A stretch of DNA of 64,000 bases from Halopseudomonas pertucinogena (lineage in GTDB: Bacteria > Pseudomonadota > Gammaproteobacteria > Pseudomonadales > Pseudomonadaceae): assembly GCF_014646575.1 (NCBI RefSeq), contig NZ_BMNN01000002.1:178255-242254 (forward strand), in the 5' to 3' direction. This document shows, piece by piece, positions 33,046-40,673 of this stretch; within the stretch, counting starts at the first letter, position 1; each line of letters begins with the position of its first letter. The notes beneath the pieces were generated by a model. The model was not told the DNA's origin, searched no databases, and saw only the letters and a program-made list of their open reading frames with translations. The position numbers and the translations under genes are program-made.

Positions 33046-34830
33046 TTAGAAACTCACGCCGAAGCTGATCGCGGCGAAGTCGCGGTCAACCAGGGTGTTG
33101 TACTTGCCATCAAAGAAGTTGGTGTAGCTGATGCTGGCGTTGTACTTGTTGGCGTAGTCGGCGTTCAGACCCACGCTGATCGACTTGGCTTTCTCGGTGA
33201 AGTTGGGGCTGTAACCCTCAACGTCGTGGGACCAGGCGATGTTCGGGCTCAGGTTGATACCGGCAATCACGTTGCTGTAATCCAGGGCGGCGCGGACGCG
33301 GTAGCCCCAGGAGAAGTCGGTGAAGAAGCCGTCGTTCTCACACCAGCTGGCGGCACGCGGAGAGGTGTCAGCAGCCGGAACAGCGGGGTTGGACGAGCAT
33401 GTGCCATCGGCATAGGGGCTCTGGCCGAACAGCGAGTCACGACCGAACTTGGTGGTGCCGTCTCCGGAGCCGATGGCGCCGATATAGTTCGCACCCACTT
33501 CACCCACCAGCGCCAGGCGGCTCGCGCCGAGGATCCGATCGATGAAATGCACGGCGCTCACAGAGGCCTGCCAGAACTCCTTGCGCTCGTAACCTGCAAT
33601 GTAATCACCCGGAGCCACTGTACCGGTCAGGTCGCGGTGGGTGTTATCCGGCACGCCCGCAGCCAGCAGCAGCGCTGCACGGCTCATGTCACCGGCGTTG
33701 ATCTGCAGCGGCATGTTCGGGCGGTAGCTGATTTCACCGGCTACGGAGGTGCCGCCGATGTCGGTACCGAAGCTGATGCCGTACAGACGGATGTCTTCCG
33801 GATGCTCGAAGAAGTAACCGGCGCCACCGAAGGTCTCGCCGTCATAGCCGGGCGTGAGCGGTCCGCCGAAGGCACCGGAGCCTGCCTCGTTGGAGTAGAT
33901 GGGCGCGCGGCTGTGGTAGTTGAGGGCGTAGAAACCGAACTCGGTATTGTTCAGGGCCGGTACAAACCAGCGGAAGGCTACACCGTACTGCCCGCTGTCA
34001 CTGGCTTCCTTGTCCTTGCGCACGCGGGCGATGTAGGTGCCCGGCGGTTGCTCGCCCTGGGGCAGGTCCAGATCGGTGAACACGAGGCGGTCGTTACAGC
34101 CGCGGCCGACCACGTCGGAACCGGCGAAGAAGGTACCGCAGTTATCGGCAATGGTGCCATGCCACTTCAGCTGGTAAAACGCTTCGACGGTCAGGTTCTC
34201 GGTCAGACCCTGGGAGAGATACAGCATCTCGACCGGCAGCAGACCTTCCTTCAGCTCGGCGCCCGGGCGGCGGAAAGCGGAGGCATCGATCGGGTTGATG
34301 GAGTTGATGCCGTTCTGGATGAAGACACCTTCACCCCAGCTGACCACCTGGCGACCCAGGCGGACGTTGCCGGGGTTATTGCCGATGGCATAGTTGTGGT
34401 AGACAAAGGCGTCCAGCAGCTGAATGCCCGCGCCCTTCTGCAGCGGGTGGCGGCCGGAGTCGTCGATGTCATAGAAACGCTGGCTGCCGTCCTTCGTCTC
34501 GAAGTCGTACCAGTAGTTGCCGCGGATGAACGCGCCGGAATTACCGTAGCGCAGTTCCAGGTCATGGGATCCCTTGAAGATCTTGGAAAAGACGTCCCCT
34601 GCTTCGTAGTTGAGTCGCCCATCGTCGGAGGTGCGTGCGGCGGCTTCGCCCCGCTGACTCTCGCCATCAATCTGGGTGAGAGTGTGGATGAAACGCCTGT
34701 CCGCGTTGGACGTCGACACGCTGGCGCCGATCGACATCTGGGAGTCGAACTGCCCGTCGATGCCACCGATGTTGAACGATGCTCCGTGTGCCGAGCCAGT
34801 AATGCTGGCCAGCCCGATTGCCATCGGCAA
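33046..34830 (-). CDS. DUF1302 outer-membrane protein, cassette 1 (frameshifted at 5' end)
   Basis: A 594-residue uninterrupted frame beginning MPMAIGLASITG. It matches the cassette-2 protein from the end of the signal peptide (SFNIGGIDGQFDSQMSIGAS) to the C-terminal VSF. A terminal Phe after alternating strands is the usual beta-barrel insertion signal. Shared features include GDVFSKIFKGSHDLELRYGN, YHNYAIGNNPGNVRLGRQVVSWGEGVF and YRPNMPLQINA. The true initiation site is probably the ATG at 34865-34867, which has the same GGAGCAGCACA leader as cassette 2, but an extra A in an A6 tract puts that ATG out of frame. Translation from 34830 would lack the positively charged signal-peptide start. 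Probable outer-membrane channel; substrate unknown. Confidence 0.82.
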   Translation of the reverse strand: MPMAIGLASITGSAHGASFNIGGIDGQFDSQMSIGASVSTSNADRRFIHTLTQIDGESQRGEAAARTSDDGRLNYEAGDVFSKIFKGSHDLELRYGNSGAFIRGNYWYDFETKDGSQRFYDIDDSGRHPLQKGAGIQLLDAFVYHNYAIGNNPGNVRLGRQVVSWGEGVFIQNGINSINPIDASAFRRPGAELKEGLLPVEMLYLSQGLTENLTVEAFYQLKWHGTIADNCGTFFAGSDVVGRGCNDRLVFTDLDLPQGEQPPGTYIARVRKDKEASDSGQYGVAFRWFVPALNNTEFGFYALNYHSRAPIYSNEAGSGAFGGPLTPGYDGETFGGAGYFFEHPEDIRLYGISFGTDIGGTSVAGEISYRPNMPLQINAGDMSRAALLLAAGVPDNTHRDLTGTVAPGDYIAGYERKEFWQASVSAVHFIDRILGASRLALVGEVGANYIGAIGSGDGTTKFGRDSLFGQSPYADGTCSSNPAVPAADTSPRAASWCENDGFFTDFSWGYRVRAALDYSNVIAGINLSPNIAWSHDVEGYSPNFTEKAKSISVGLNADYANKYNASISYTNFFDGKYNTLVDRDFAAISFGVSF

Positions 34831-34856
34831 TGCGGCCAGCGCCCAAGCATGCTTTG

Positions 34857-34867
34857 TTTTTTGTCAT
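34857..34867 (-). other. Frameshifting A6 tract after the DUF1302 start codon
   Basis: Minus strand: ATG AC followed by six A and CAAAGC. With five A the reading would be MTKTKHAWALAALPMAIG, a normal signal peptide parallel to MTKKMHAWSLAALPLAIG in cassette 2. With six, the frame is lost at codon 4 and a TGA overlaps the ATG in the productive frame. Confidence 0.85.
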
Positions 34868-34931
34868 TGTGCTGCTCCATTTGGTTTGGATCCATACCCC
34901 CGGCTTTCTAGGGAGCCAGACGGTCGGCATT

Positions 34932-35011
34932 TAGTCTGTCACGGGGTATCGAAGCGATTTGGCCCAATCGGACTAATCGCTTGGCCGGCTCGGACATTCA
35001 GCGACTGAATG
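34932..35011. promoter_or_regulatory. Candidate operator region of cassette 1
   Basis: Contains TAGTCTGTCA (34932-34941), TTGGCC at 34959 and 34981 (22 bp apart), and the perfect 7-bp palindrome CATTCAG CGA CTGAATG (34995-35011). The palindrome begins 128 bp from the DUF1302 start codon; a 14/17-matching sequence is 127 bp from the cassette-2 start. A further TTGGCC is at 35057. Probable sites for the divergent AraC-type regulator. Confidence 0.55.
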
Positions 35012-35123
35012 TGATGAATTTATCTGCGCAATGGAGTGTTGTATTTTTCGGCACAATTGGCCTATGGTAAGGACTGCGGTAAAAATATCGTTACAAAATA
35101 AAAATAAAGAAGGAATCAGCGAT

Positions 35124-36176
35124 ATGCCTTCAGCTCATCCTCCGCTTCCCTGCCACCGCCTGAAGGAACGAGCGCTATGGGCGCGCGGCATCATCCAGGC
35201 GCTGGAGCCCTACGGCAAGACGGTGCGCGACCTGCCCGCAGATCTTCATGAGTATGGCAGCTCCGACGATTTAAGCCTGCGCCATATCAGCCAGACCGAC
35301 ATGAACAGACTGTGGTATGTGGCCGCCACGCTCAGCGGGGACGAGTGTTTCGGGCTGCGCATGGGCCAGAATTTCACCAGCTCGATCATGCAGCTGCTCA
35401 CCCTTACCGCGCAGTCCAGCGAGACGGCCGGAGCGACCATCCAGCGCATCATCCGTTTCATTCAGGTGTTCAGTACCCAGGTGCAGGTCTACTCGGTGGA
35501 GGAAGAGCATTATCTGACAGCCTATTTCGAGCCCAAGGGCGCGGCCCACCCGCTGCAGATAGAGGCTCTGGTGGCGCGCTGTGTGCATTCATGGCGCTAT
35601 CTGGTGACCGGCGGGCTGCCGCTGGTGGTGGAGGTGCGCCTCAGCGGTGACAGCGAGCGGCGCATGGACTGCGAACGGCTGCTGGGCACGCGGGTACGCT
35701 TGGGCAGCAAGCGGGTTTCCATCCGCCTGAACATGGCGGCGTTACAGGCCCGCCTGCCGACCAGTGACGCCTTTCTGCTCAAGCGCCTGGAAGCCTCCCT
35801 TGAGGATATGCTCGAGGATCTGCCCAACGTGGATTTCGCCGAGCAGGTGAAGCAGCGCATCCGTGTGCTGCTGTCGGAGAAGGACATTTCCGAGGAGCTG
35901 GTGGCCCAGCCGTTCAATGTCAGCCCGCGACATCTGCGACGCAAGCTCAGCGAGGCCTGCACCACCTATGAGAAGTTGCTGGACGAGGTGCGGATGGAGC
36001 TGGCCATCAAGCTGATTCAGGAGAACCGGCTGAACCTGGGCCGCATCGCCTTCGAGCTCGGCTTTCTTGATCCGAGCAGCTTTACCCGGGCGTTCCGCCG
36101 CTGGACCAGCATGAGCCCGACGGCTTTCCGCGAGCAGACCTTCGCGGGCCACAGGCAGAGCCCGGTATTGTCATGA
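35124..36176 (+). CDS. AraC-family transcription regulator, cassette 1
   Basis: A 350-residue regulator. The start MPSAHPPLPC at 35124 follows AAGGA by 9 nt; upstream in-frame codons lie in the operator region. Residues about 25-210 form the arabinose-binding-type sensor domain found in OruR/ArgR-like AraC proteins (LSGDECFGLRMGQNF, IIRFIQVFSTQVQVYSV). The C-terminal double helix-turn-helix has ELVAQPFNVSPRHLRRKL and RIAFELGFLDPSSFTRAFRRW followed by SPTAFR. Divergent from the DUF1302-DUF1329 pair, which it probably controls in response to a small ligand. Paralogue of the protein at 59301-60350. Confidence 0.92.
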   Translation: MPSAHPPLPCHRLKERALWARGIIQALEPYGKTVRDLPADLHEYGSSDDLSLRHISQTDMNRLWYVAATLSGDECFGLRMGQNFTSSIMQLLTLTAQSSETAGATIQRIIRFIQVFSTQVQVYSVEEEHYLTAYFEPKGAAHPLQIEALVARCVHSWRYLVTGGLPLVVEVRLSGDSERRMDCERLLGTRVRLGSKRVSIRLNMAALQARLPTSDAFLLKRLEASLEDMLEDLPNVDFAEQVKQRIRVLLSEKDISEELVAQPFNVSPRHLRRKLSEACTTYEKLLDEVRMELAIKLIQENRLNLGRIAFELGFLDPSSFTRAFRRWTSMSPTAFREQTFAGHRQSPVLS

Positions 36177-36265
36177 ATCTGAAACCTTACCTTCATATCT
36201 ACGGGTCATAATCGCGCCCCGTCAGGAACCCGCCGGCTGGGGCGGCGATTATTGAAGGTAATGGA

Positions 36266-37603
36266 ATGCTCAATCTGTCCGTGGGCGTGGGTGCCCGTTT
36301 CCGTGCGCTGGTGTTGATCGCCGGCATCATTCTGGCCGGGCCGCTTCAGGCCGCCCCACTCGAACTGACCATCAACGGCTCCAATACCATCGGCGCACAG
36401 CTGGCACCGCGGCTGGTGCAGGAAATGCTCCATCACCTCGGCGCCCAAGACGTGCGCGTGCAGCTCAACGCCGTCCCCGGGGAGCATCTGATCACGGCGA
36501 TAAGCGCCGATGCGCAGCCGGTGAGTATCCGCCTCAATGCCCATGGCTCCGGGACCGGTTTCAGCGGACTGAACGACCGCACCGGGCATATTGCCGCTGC
36601 TTCGCGCCCGATCAAGGAGAGCGAGGCACAGGCGCTGCAGAGCGCAGGCGACATGCGCGGCAAGGAGGCCGAACAGATCATCGGACTGGATGGGCTGGCG
36701 GTGATCGTCAACCCTTCAAGCGCCGTGGCCGCGCTGAGCGTGGAGCAACTGGCGGGGATCTTTTCCGGCCAGATCACCCACTGGCACGAAGTGGGCGGCC
36801 ACAACGCGCCCATCAGCCTGCACGTGCGCGATCAGAACTCCGGTACCTGGGAGACCTTCCGCGAACTGGTGCTTGCACCTCGACAGTTGCCACTGCATGA
36901 CCGGGCGCGCCGTTACCAGTCGAATGCGGCACTGGCCGACGCGGTGAATGCCGATGCCCATGGCATTGGCTTTGTCGGGCTGGCCAGCGTCGGCAATGCC
37001 AGGGCGCTGGCTATCTCCTCCGGACAGTCATTACCGATGCTGCCCACCCGGGAACGGGTGGCGACCGAGGATTACCCGCTGACCCGCCGGCTGTTCATGT
37101 ACATCCGCCCGGATGAAACCAACAGGCTGGCGCGGGAGCTGGTGTCATTCGTTCAGAGTGAGGCAGGCCAGGCTGTTGTCGATGAAGTCGGCTTTGTCGG
37201 CCAGAACCTGACCACGGTATTTGTAGAGCCGCTGGATGGTATGCCCGAGGATTACCGCCGCCTGGCCGAGCAGGCCGTGCGGCTGTCGGTCAACTTCCGC
37301 TTCGAGGAAGGCAGTGCCCGGCTGGACAACAAGGCTCTGCAGGACCTGGACCGGGTGGTGCGCTACCTGCGCGAGCACGGCAAGACCGAGGACGATGTTG
37401 TGCTGGTGGGTTTCAGCGATCCGCGACGGAGCAATGCCGAGCTGCTCTCGCGGCTGCGGGCAATGACGGTGCGCCGTGCGCTGGTGCAGCATCGCATCTA
37501 CACCAGGGAGATCATCGGCATCGGCTCCACCCTGCCGGTCGCCACCAACGCCCACGATGACGGGCGCTTCAGGAACCGCCGGGTCGAGCTCTGGGTGTAT
37601 TGA
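36266..37603 (+). CDS. Substrate-binding (PstS-like) / OmpA-like fusion protein
   Basis: A 445-residue exported protein. Signal peptide ALVLIAGIILAGPLQA is cleaved before APLELTINGSNTIG. Residues about 30-300 are a PBP-like domain of the phosphate-binding PstS type (ITINGSNTIG, LAGIFSGQITHWHEVGG, HVRDQNSGTWETFREL, GIGFVGLASV). Residues about 330-445 are an OmpA/MotB peptidoglycan-binding domain (VNFRFEEGSARLDNKALQDLDRVV, VGFSDPRRSNAELLSRLRAMTVRRAL, RNRRVELWVY). No ABC permease genes are adjacent, so a role as a peptidoglycan-tethered sensor or scavenger is more likely than simple uptake; that is inference. Confidence 0.85.
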   Translation: MLNLSVGVGARFRALVLIAGIILAGPLQAAPLELTINGSNTIGAQLAPRLVQEMLHHLGAQDVRVQLNAVPGEHLITAISADAQPVSIRLNAHGSGTGFSGLNDRTGHIAAASRPIKESEAQALQSAGDMRGKEAEQIIGLDGLAVIVNPSSAVAALSVEQLAGIFSGQITHWHEVGGHNAPISLHVRDQNSGTWETFRELVLAPRQLPLHDRARRYQSNAALADAVNADAHGIGFVGLASVGNARALAISSGQSLPMLPTRERVATEDYPLTRRLFMYIRPDETNRLARELVSFVQSEAGQAVVDEVGFVGQNLTTVFVEPLDGMPEDYRRLAEQAVRLSVNFRFEEGSARLDNKALQDLDRVVRYLREHGKTEDDVVLVGFSDPRRSNAELLSRLRAMTVRRALVQHRIYTREIIGIGSTLPVATNAHDDGRFRNRRVELWVY

Positions 37604-37672
37604 GTCGGCGTGTAAAGCAGGGCCGTTTCCGGTAGGATGTGGGCCATTACCTTACAGTTCTGGAACGCCCCG

Positions 37673-38707
37673 ATGACCGATCGCATTACCCTGCTCCGGC
37701 CGGATGACTGGCATATTCACCTGCGTGACGGCCAGGCACTGAGCCACACCGTGCCGGATGCCGCCCGCACCTTTTCCCGCGCCATTGTCATGCCCAATCT
37801 GGTGCCGCCGGTACGCGATGGTCAGCAGGCTGATGAATACAAGGCGCGCATCCTCGCCGCCCGGCCTGCGGGCAGCCGCTTCGACCCTTTGATGGTGCTG
37901 TATCTCACCGACCAGACCTCCCCGCAGATCATCCGCCAGGCGCACGCAGCCGGGCAGGCGGTGGCAGCCAAGCTGTATCCGGCCGGTGCCACCACCAACT
38001 CGGACTCGGGGGTGACGGCGCTGGAGAAGATCTATCCCGCGCTGGAAGCCATGGCCGAGGTGGGCATGCCGCTGCTGGTGCACGGCGAGGTGACCCATGC
38101 CGAGGTGGACATATTCGACCGGGAGAAGGCCTTCATCGACCAGCAGCTGGTCGCGCTGACGGAGCGCTTCGCCGATCTGAAGGTGGTGTTCGAGCACATC
38201 ACCACGGCCGATGCGGTGGAGTTTGTGATGGGCGCCTCGGATCGCGTCGCTGCGACCATCACCGCGCATCATCTGCTGTATAACCGTAACCACATGCTGG
38301 TGGGGGGGATTCGCCCGCACTTCTATTGCCTGCCGATTCTCAAGCGTCAGCGTCACCAGCAGGCGCTGGGCGATGCGGTGGTGTCCGGTTCGAACAAGTT
38401 CTTCCTCGGCACCGACTCCGCGCCCCATGCACAGCACGCCAAGGAAGCCGCCTGCGGTTGCGCTGGTTGCTATAGTGCCCATGCGGCCATCGAGCTGTAT
38501 GCCGAAGCCTTCGAGCAGCTTGGTGTGCTGGATCGTCTGGAAGCCTTTGCCAGCATGAACGGTCCGGATTTCTACGGACTGCCGCGCAACACCGACAGCA
38601 TCACCCTGGTGCGCGAACCCTGGACCGTGCCGGCGACGCTGCAGTTCGGCGAGCAGCAGCTGGTGCCTCTGCGCGCGGGCGAAACCATCCAATGGCGGGT
38701 TCTCTGA
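37673..38707 (+). CDS. pyrC: Dihydroorotase (type II)
   Basis: A 344-residue class II dihydroorotase. Metal ligands are in [24 protein letters not shown] (carboxylated Lys), [18 protein letters not shown] and [13 protein letters not shown]. It cyclises N-carbamoyl-L-aspartate in de novo pyrimidine synthesis. Start is MTDRITLL at 37673; upstream codons give no good site. The next gene, rnt, follows by 25 bp, the same pair and order as in other pseudomonads. Confidence 0.96.
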   Translation: MTDRITLLRPDDWHIHLRDGQALSHTVPDAARTFSRAIVMPNLVPPVRDGQQADEYKARILAARPAGSRFDPLMVLYLTDQTSPQIIRQAHAAGQAVAAKLYPAGATTNSDSGVTALEKIYPALEAMAEVGMPLLVHGEVTHAEVDIFDREKAFIDQQLVALTERFADLKVVFEHITTADAVEFVMGASDRVAATITAHHLLYNRNHMLVGGIRPHFYCLPILKRQRHQQALGDAVVSGSNKFFLGTDSAPHAQHAKEAACGCAGCYSAHAAIELYAEAFEQLGVLDRLEAFASMNGPDFYGLPRNTDSITLVREPWTVPATLQFGEQQLVPLRAGETIQWRVL

Positions 38708-38732
38708 GCCCCTTTCGAATTAAGGACGCTGT

Positions 38733-39407
38733 GTGAGCGAGTTTGACTACAACAACGAAGCACTGGATGGTGCCACCTCCAACGGCGGACGCCAGACACC
38801 CATGGCAGAGCGCTTCCGGGGCTTTCTGCCGGTGGTGGTGGACGTCGAGACCGGCGGATTCAACTCCGCCACCGACGCGCTACTGGAGATCGCCGCCACG
38901 CCGATCCTGATGGATGACGACGGCCAGGTCTATCCGGACCAGACCCATTTCTTCCGCGTGGAACCGTTCGAAGGGGCAAACATCGAGCCGGCGGCGCTGG
39001 AGTTCACCGGCATCAAGCTCGATCACCCGCTGCGCATGGCGGTGTCTGAGGATCATGCGCTGACGGAGATCTTCAAGCATGTGCGCAAGGCGGTGAAATC
39101 TGCCGGCTGCAAGCGTGCCGTGCTGGTCGGGCACAACGCCTTCTTCGATCTCGGCTTTCTGAATGCTGCGGTGGAGCGCTGCGAAATCAAGCGCAACCCC
39201 TTCCACCCCTTCTCCTGCTTCGACACCGCCACCCTCGGCGGCCTGGCCTACGGCCAGACCGTCCTGGCCAAGGCCTGCGCCGCGGCAGACATCGACTTCG
39301 ACGGCCGCGAAGCCCACTCCGCCCGCTACGACACCGAAAAAACCGCCGAACTGTTCTGCACCATCGTCAACCGCTGGAAGGACATGGGCGGCTGGCCACC
39401 GGTTTGA
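38733..39407 (+). CDS. rnt: Ribonuclease T
   Basis: A 224-residue DEDDh 3'-5' exonuclease. Exo [22 protein letters not shown], Exo [18 protein letters not shown] and Exo [17 protein letters not shown] are all present. It trims tRNA 3' ends (CCA turnover) and matures 5S and 23S rRNA as a homodimer. It starts with GTG after TAAGGA. Downstream is a REP cluster. Confidence 0.95.
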   Translation: MSEFDYNNEALDGATSNGGRQTPMAERFRGFLPVVVDVETGGFNSATDALLEIAATPILMDDDGQVYPDQTHFFRVEPFEGANIEPAALEFTGIKLDHPLRMAVSEDHALTEIFKHVRKAVKSAGCKRAVLVGHNAFFDLGFLNAAVERCEIKRNPFHPFSCFDTATLGGLAYGQTVLAKACAAADIDFDGREAHSARYDTEKTAELFCTIVNRWKDMGGWPPV

Positions 39408-39425
39408 GTGGGGTCGGCTCACTTT

Positions 39426-39605
39426 TGTAGAAGCCCCGACCTCGGAGCGATAGATTAAGCGCACCGACCTCAACCAGGCGCGCTGCGCGCGCCAATCGCG
39501 GCGAGGTCGCAGCTCCTACAATACCGAGCCCTGTCATTGGGATCGTACGTACCACTGACGGTAGGAGCCCCGACCCCGGGGCGATTGGGCTGCGCAGCAG
39601 CCCCC
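39426..39605. repeat. REP cluster (three units)
   Basis: A degenerate TGTAGAAGCCCCGACCTCGG unit is followed by an inverted unit (GCGCGCTGCGCGCGCCAATC ... AGCTCCTACA), a spacer of about 40 bp, and a unit GTAGGAGCCCCGACCCCGG ... GGGCTGCGCAGCAGCCCC. It fills most of the 285-bp gap between rnt and the TRAP genes. Confidence 0.85.
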
Positions 39606-39692
39606 GCCGACGGCCAGCATAGCCTTTTGGCGAGGCGGCATATCCGGTGAAAGGCGCTACACTGTTGCGTAACAAGAACAAGGAGCTCCAGA

Positions 39693-40667
39693 ATGCGAAT
39701 CAAAGCCCTCCCCTTTCTCTTTTCCGCTGCGGTGGCCTGCGCCGCTCTCACCTCGACTCCCGCGGTTGCTCAACAGAATTTCATCACCATCGGCACCGGC
39801 GGCCAGACGGGCGTTTATTACGTGGTCGGCCAGTCTCTGTGCCGGCTGGTCAACCGCGGCACCAGCGATCACAACATCCGCTGTAATGCGCCTTCCAGCG
39901 GTGGTTCAGTCGCCAACGTGAATGCCATCCGCGGCGGTGAGATGGACATGGGCGTAGTGCAGTCGGATATCCAGTACAAGGCCTACGAAGGCGTGGAGAA
40001 CTTTGCCGATGCGGGCCCCTTCACCGACATGCGCGCCATGTTCGCGCTGCACGGCGAGCCGCTGACGATCGTGGCGCGCGCCGATGCCAACATCAAACAC
40101 GTCAAGGACCTCAAGGGCAAACGCTTCAATATCGGCAACCCCGGCTCCGGTCAGCGGGACACCATGGATGTGGTGATGAACGCGCTGGGCTGGACCATCC
40201 GCGACTTTGCGCTGGCATCGCAGCTGTCCGCCTCCGAACAGGCCGCCGCGCTGGGCGACAACAATATCGATGCCATGGTCTACGTGGCCGGCCATCCCAA
40301 CGGCTCCATACAGGAAGCCACCACCACGGTGGATTCGGTGATCGTCGCCGTGGACGGTGAGGAGATCGACGGCATCATCGAGGAGCACCCCTACTACGCG
40401 AAGGCGACCATCCCTGGGGGCATGTACCGCGGCAACGACGAGCCGGTGAATACCTTCGGCGTACGCGCCACCATGGTGACCTCGGCCAAGGTGCCGGAGG
40501 AGACGGTGTACCAGACGGTCAAGGCGGTCTTCGACAACTTCGACCGGTTCAAGCGCCTGCATCCGGCCTTCGCCGAGTTGAAGGAGCAGGAAATGATCAG
40601 CGAGAGCCTGTCGATCCCGCTGCATGACGGAGCTGTGCGTTACTACAAGGAACGTGGCTGGATGTAA
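39693..40667 (+). CDS. TAXI-family TRAP transporter solute-binding protein
   Basis: A 324-residue periplasmic binding protein. Signal peptide MRIKALPFLFSAAVACAALT ends before QQNFITIGTGGQTGVYY, the defining TAXI start. KRFNIGNPGSGQRDTMDVVM and AALGDNNIDAMVYVAGHPNGSIQEA are further family motifs. It delivers an organic anion to the fused permease encoded 6 bp downstream; the ligand cannot be told from sequence (TAXI proteins bind glutamate, 2-oxoglutarate and others). AAGGAG precedes the ATG. Confidence 0.93.
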   Translation: MRIKALPFLFSAAVACAALTSTPAVAQQNFITIGTGGQTGVYYVVGQSLCRLVNRGTSDHNIRCNAPSSGGSVANVNAIRGGEMDMGVVQSDIQYKAYEGVENFADAGPFTDMRAMFALHGEPLTIVARADANIKHVKDLKGKRFNIGNPGSGQRDTMDVVMNALGWTIRDFALASQLSASEQAAALGDNNIDAMVYVAGHPNGSIQEATTTVDSVIVAVDGEEIDGIIEEHPYYAKATIPGGMYRGNDEPVNTFGVRATMVTSAKVPEETVYQTVKAVFDNFDRFKRLHPAFAELKEQEMISESLSIPLHDGAVRYYKERGWM

Positions 40668-40673
40668 GAGCAG

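Noticed and set aside
34857-34862. Programmed -1 ribosomal frameshift at A-AAA-AAC in DUF1302 copy 1
   Set aside because: The heptamer fits a -1 slippery site, but restoring the protein needs a +1 shift (or loss of one A), so ordinary -1 frameshifting cannot produce it.
39426-39605. CRISPR-like repeated sequence
   Set aside because: Repeats alternate in orientation, are scattered over the window and have no uniform spacers; they are REP palindromes, and no cas genes are present.
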